This document shows positions 63,467 to 64,000 of a stretch of DNA of 64,000 nucleotides, in pieces; the stretch's first letter is position 1; every line of letters begins with the position of its first letter. The position numbers and the translations under genes were made by a program. Below the pieces are notes generated by a model that saw only the letters and a list, made by a program, of their open reading frames with translations, did not search any database and had not been told where the DNA came from. Source of the stretch: Haematobia irritans (Eukaryota; Arthropoda; Insecta; Diptera; Muscidae); assembly GCF_050003625.1 (NCBI RefSeq), contig NC_134397.1, positions 94,777,562 through 94,841,561 on the forward strand, read 5' to 3'.

Positions 63467-64000
63467 TTGTGGTTATATATCTGTCCCGTTGTGTTTTACA
63501 CAGCCCTTTTTAAAAGCGGAACCTATGAGTATATGGCAAGAAAGGCAATTTAATTCTATTTTAGTTTATGGATTTGTTATGTTTTTAGAAAGTTTTCTTG
63601 GCAGGACAAGCACCCCAGCGGCGGGTGACTTGGCGCGCAGTTCTTAGAAAAAACACAATTGGGTACAATTTGCAATAATAAATTTTAAATTCCAGATTTC
63701 AGTATTGAAACTGGTGGTCAGGACGCTAATCAAAGCCTGGTGTCCACAAATTAAAAACCCAGATATTTTGAATGAATAATGAATAGTGAAATTTTGATAG
63801 TACTGTTTTTAGAAACGACAATCTAATGTAACAGACATAGGTCCATATTTCTCTCACCTATAATCCCAGTTTCGAGCAAACAGGATGGGGAATATGAACT
63901 ACAAAATTTGAACGACGTGTTTTGTGACCACCTTCACGATTTTGTTCACTATTGTTCAAATATAGCTACGAATTGCCCCTAGTTTCATATTTCACCCTAG
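63467..64000. other. Spacer at the window end
   Basis: No gene or element recognised; only a short GC-richer patch near 63,605-63,645. Confidence 0.5.

Overview
This window looks like a transposon-dense stretch of a dipteran genome, probably a calyptrate (muscid-like) fly. The base composition is AT-rich. The elements seen are copia, Ty3/gypsy, BEL/Pao, Jockey-type and LOA-like LINEs, mariner, hAT-type and piggyBac-type elements. The 'gggagctatatctaaatc' interspersed repeats are, from memory, common in such flies. No host gene could be identified with confidence. Nearly every long reading frame belongs to a transposable element or is its antisense shadow, and nearly all element genes are broken. 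All family assignments come from reading motifs by eye; no database search was run.

Layout. 1-1.3 kb: unannotated AT-rich DNA with one solo LINE 3' tail. 1.3-4.6 kb: decayed copia element (minus). 4.6-5.7 kb: two hAT-like MITEs made of subterminal 'actcacg' repeats; the second is perfect, with an 8-bp target duplication, inside a LINE leader. 5.2-8.4 kb: Jockey-type LINE pseudogene (plus). 8.4-10.7 kb: AT-rich spacer ending in a MITE. 10.76-22.45 kb: minus-strand cluster of LOA-like LINE units (L1 to L4) between one pair of 11-bp target duplications. 23-28.5 kb: minisatellites and a shredded LINE split by a 2.1-kb element carrying a 153-bp array. 29.6-33.2 kb: a run of non-autonomous inverted-repeat elements. 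33.5-33.8 kb: 100-N assembly gap and an (AT)n tract. 34-40.4 kb: remnants of BEL/Pao elements and an internally deleted DD41D mariner.

40.96-61.63 kb is one Ty3/gypsy element with recognisable LTRs, tRNA-Leu-type primer site, gag with a SAP domain and zinc knuckle, protease, RT, RNase H and integrase. It has been inflated to 20.7 kb by nesting. A piggyBac-type MITE sits in the 5' LTR. A TA-flanked inverted-repeat element sits in the leader; it contains a hAT-like element, which contains a 153-bp-array element, which contains a mariner. A LOA-like LINE cluster (51,875-60,000) splits the integrase zinc finger and has a 9-bp target duplication. 61.68-63.47 kb is an inverted-repeat element with arrays of 'TTCGTCA..TGACGA' dyads around what looks like a small intron-containing gene remnant.

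The most unusual signal is the relation between the two LOA-like clusters. Each is bounded by its own single target-site duplication, yet both contain the same chimeric about 3.34-kb unit (a complete 3' end joined to a partly duplicated linker through a palindromic junction). About 3.3 to 3.7 kb of the clusters forms a gap-free inverted repeat with paired coordinates summing to 71,247. The copies share the same disabling mutations. This points to concatemeric retrotransposition, post-insertion gene conversion or segmental duplication, or an assembly artefact; long reads would decide.
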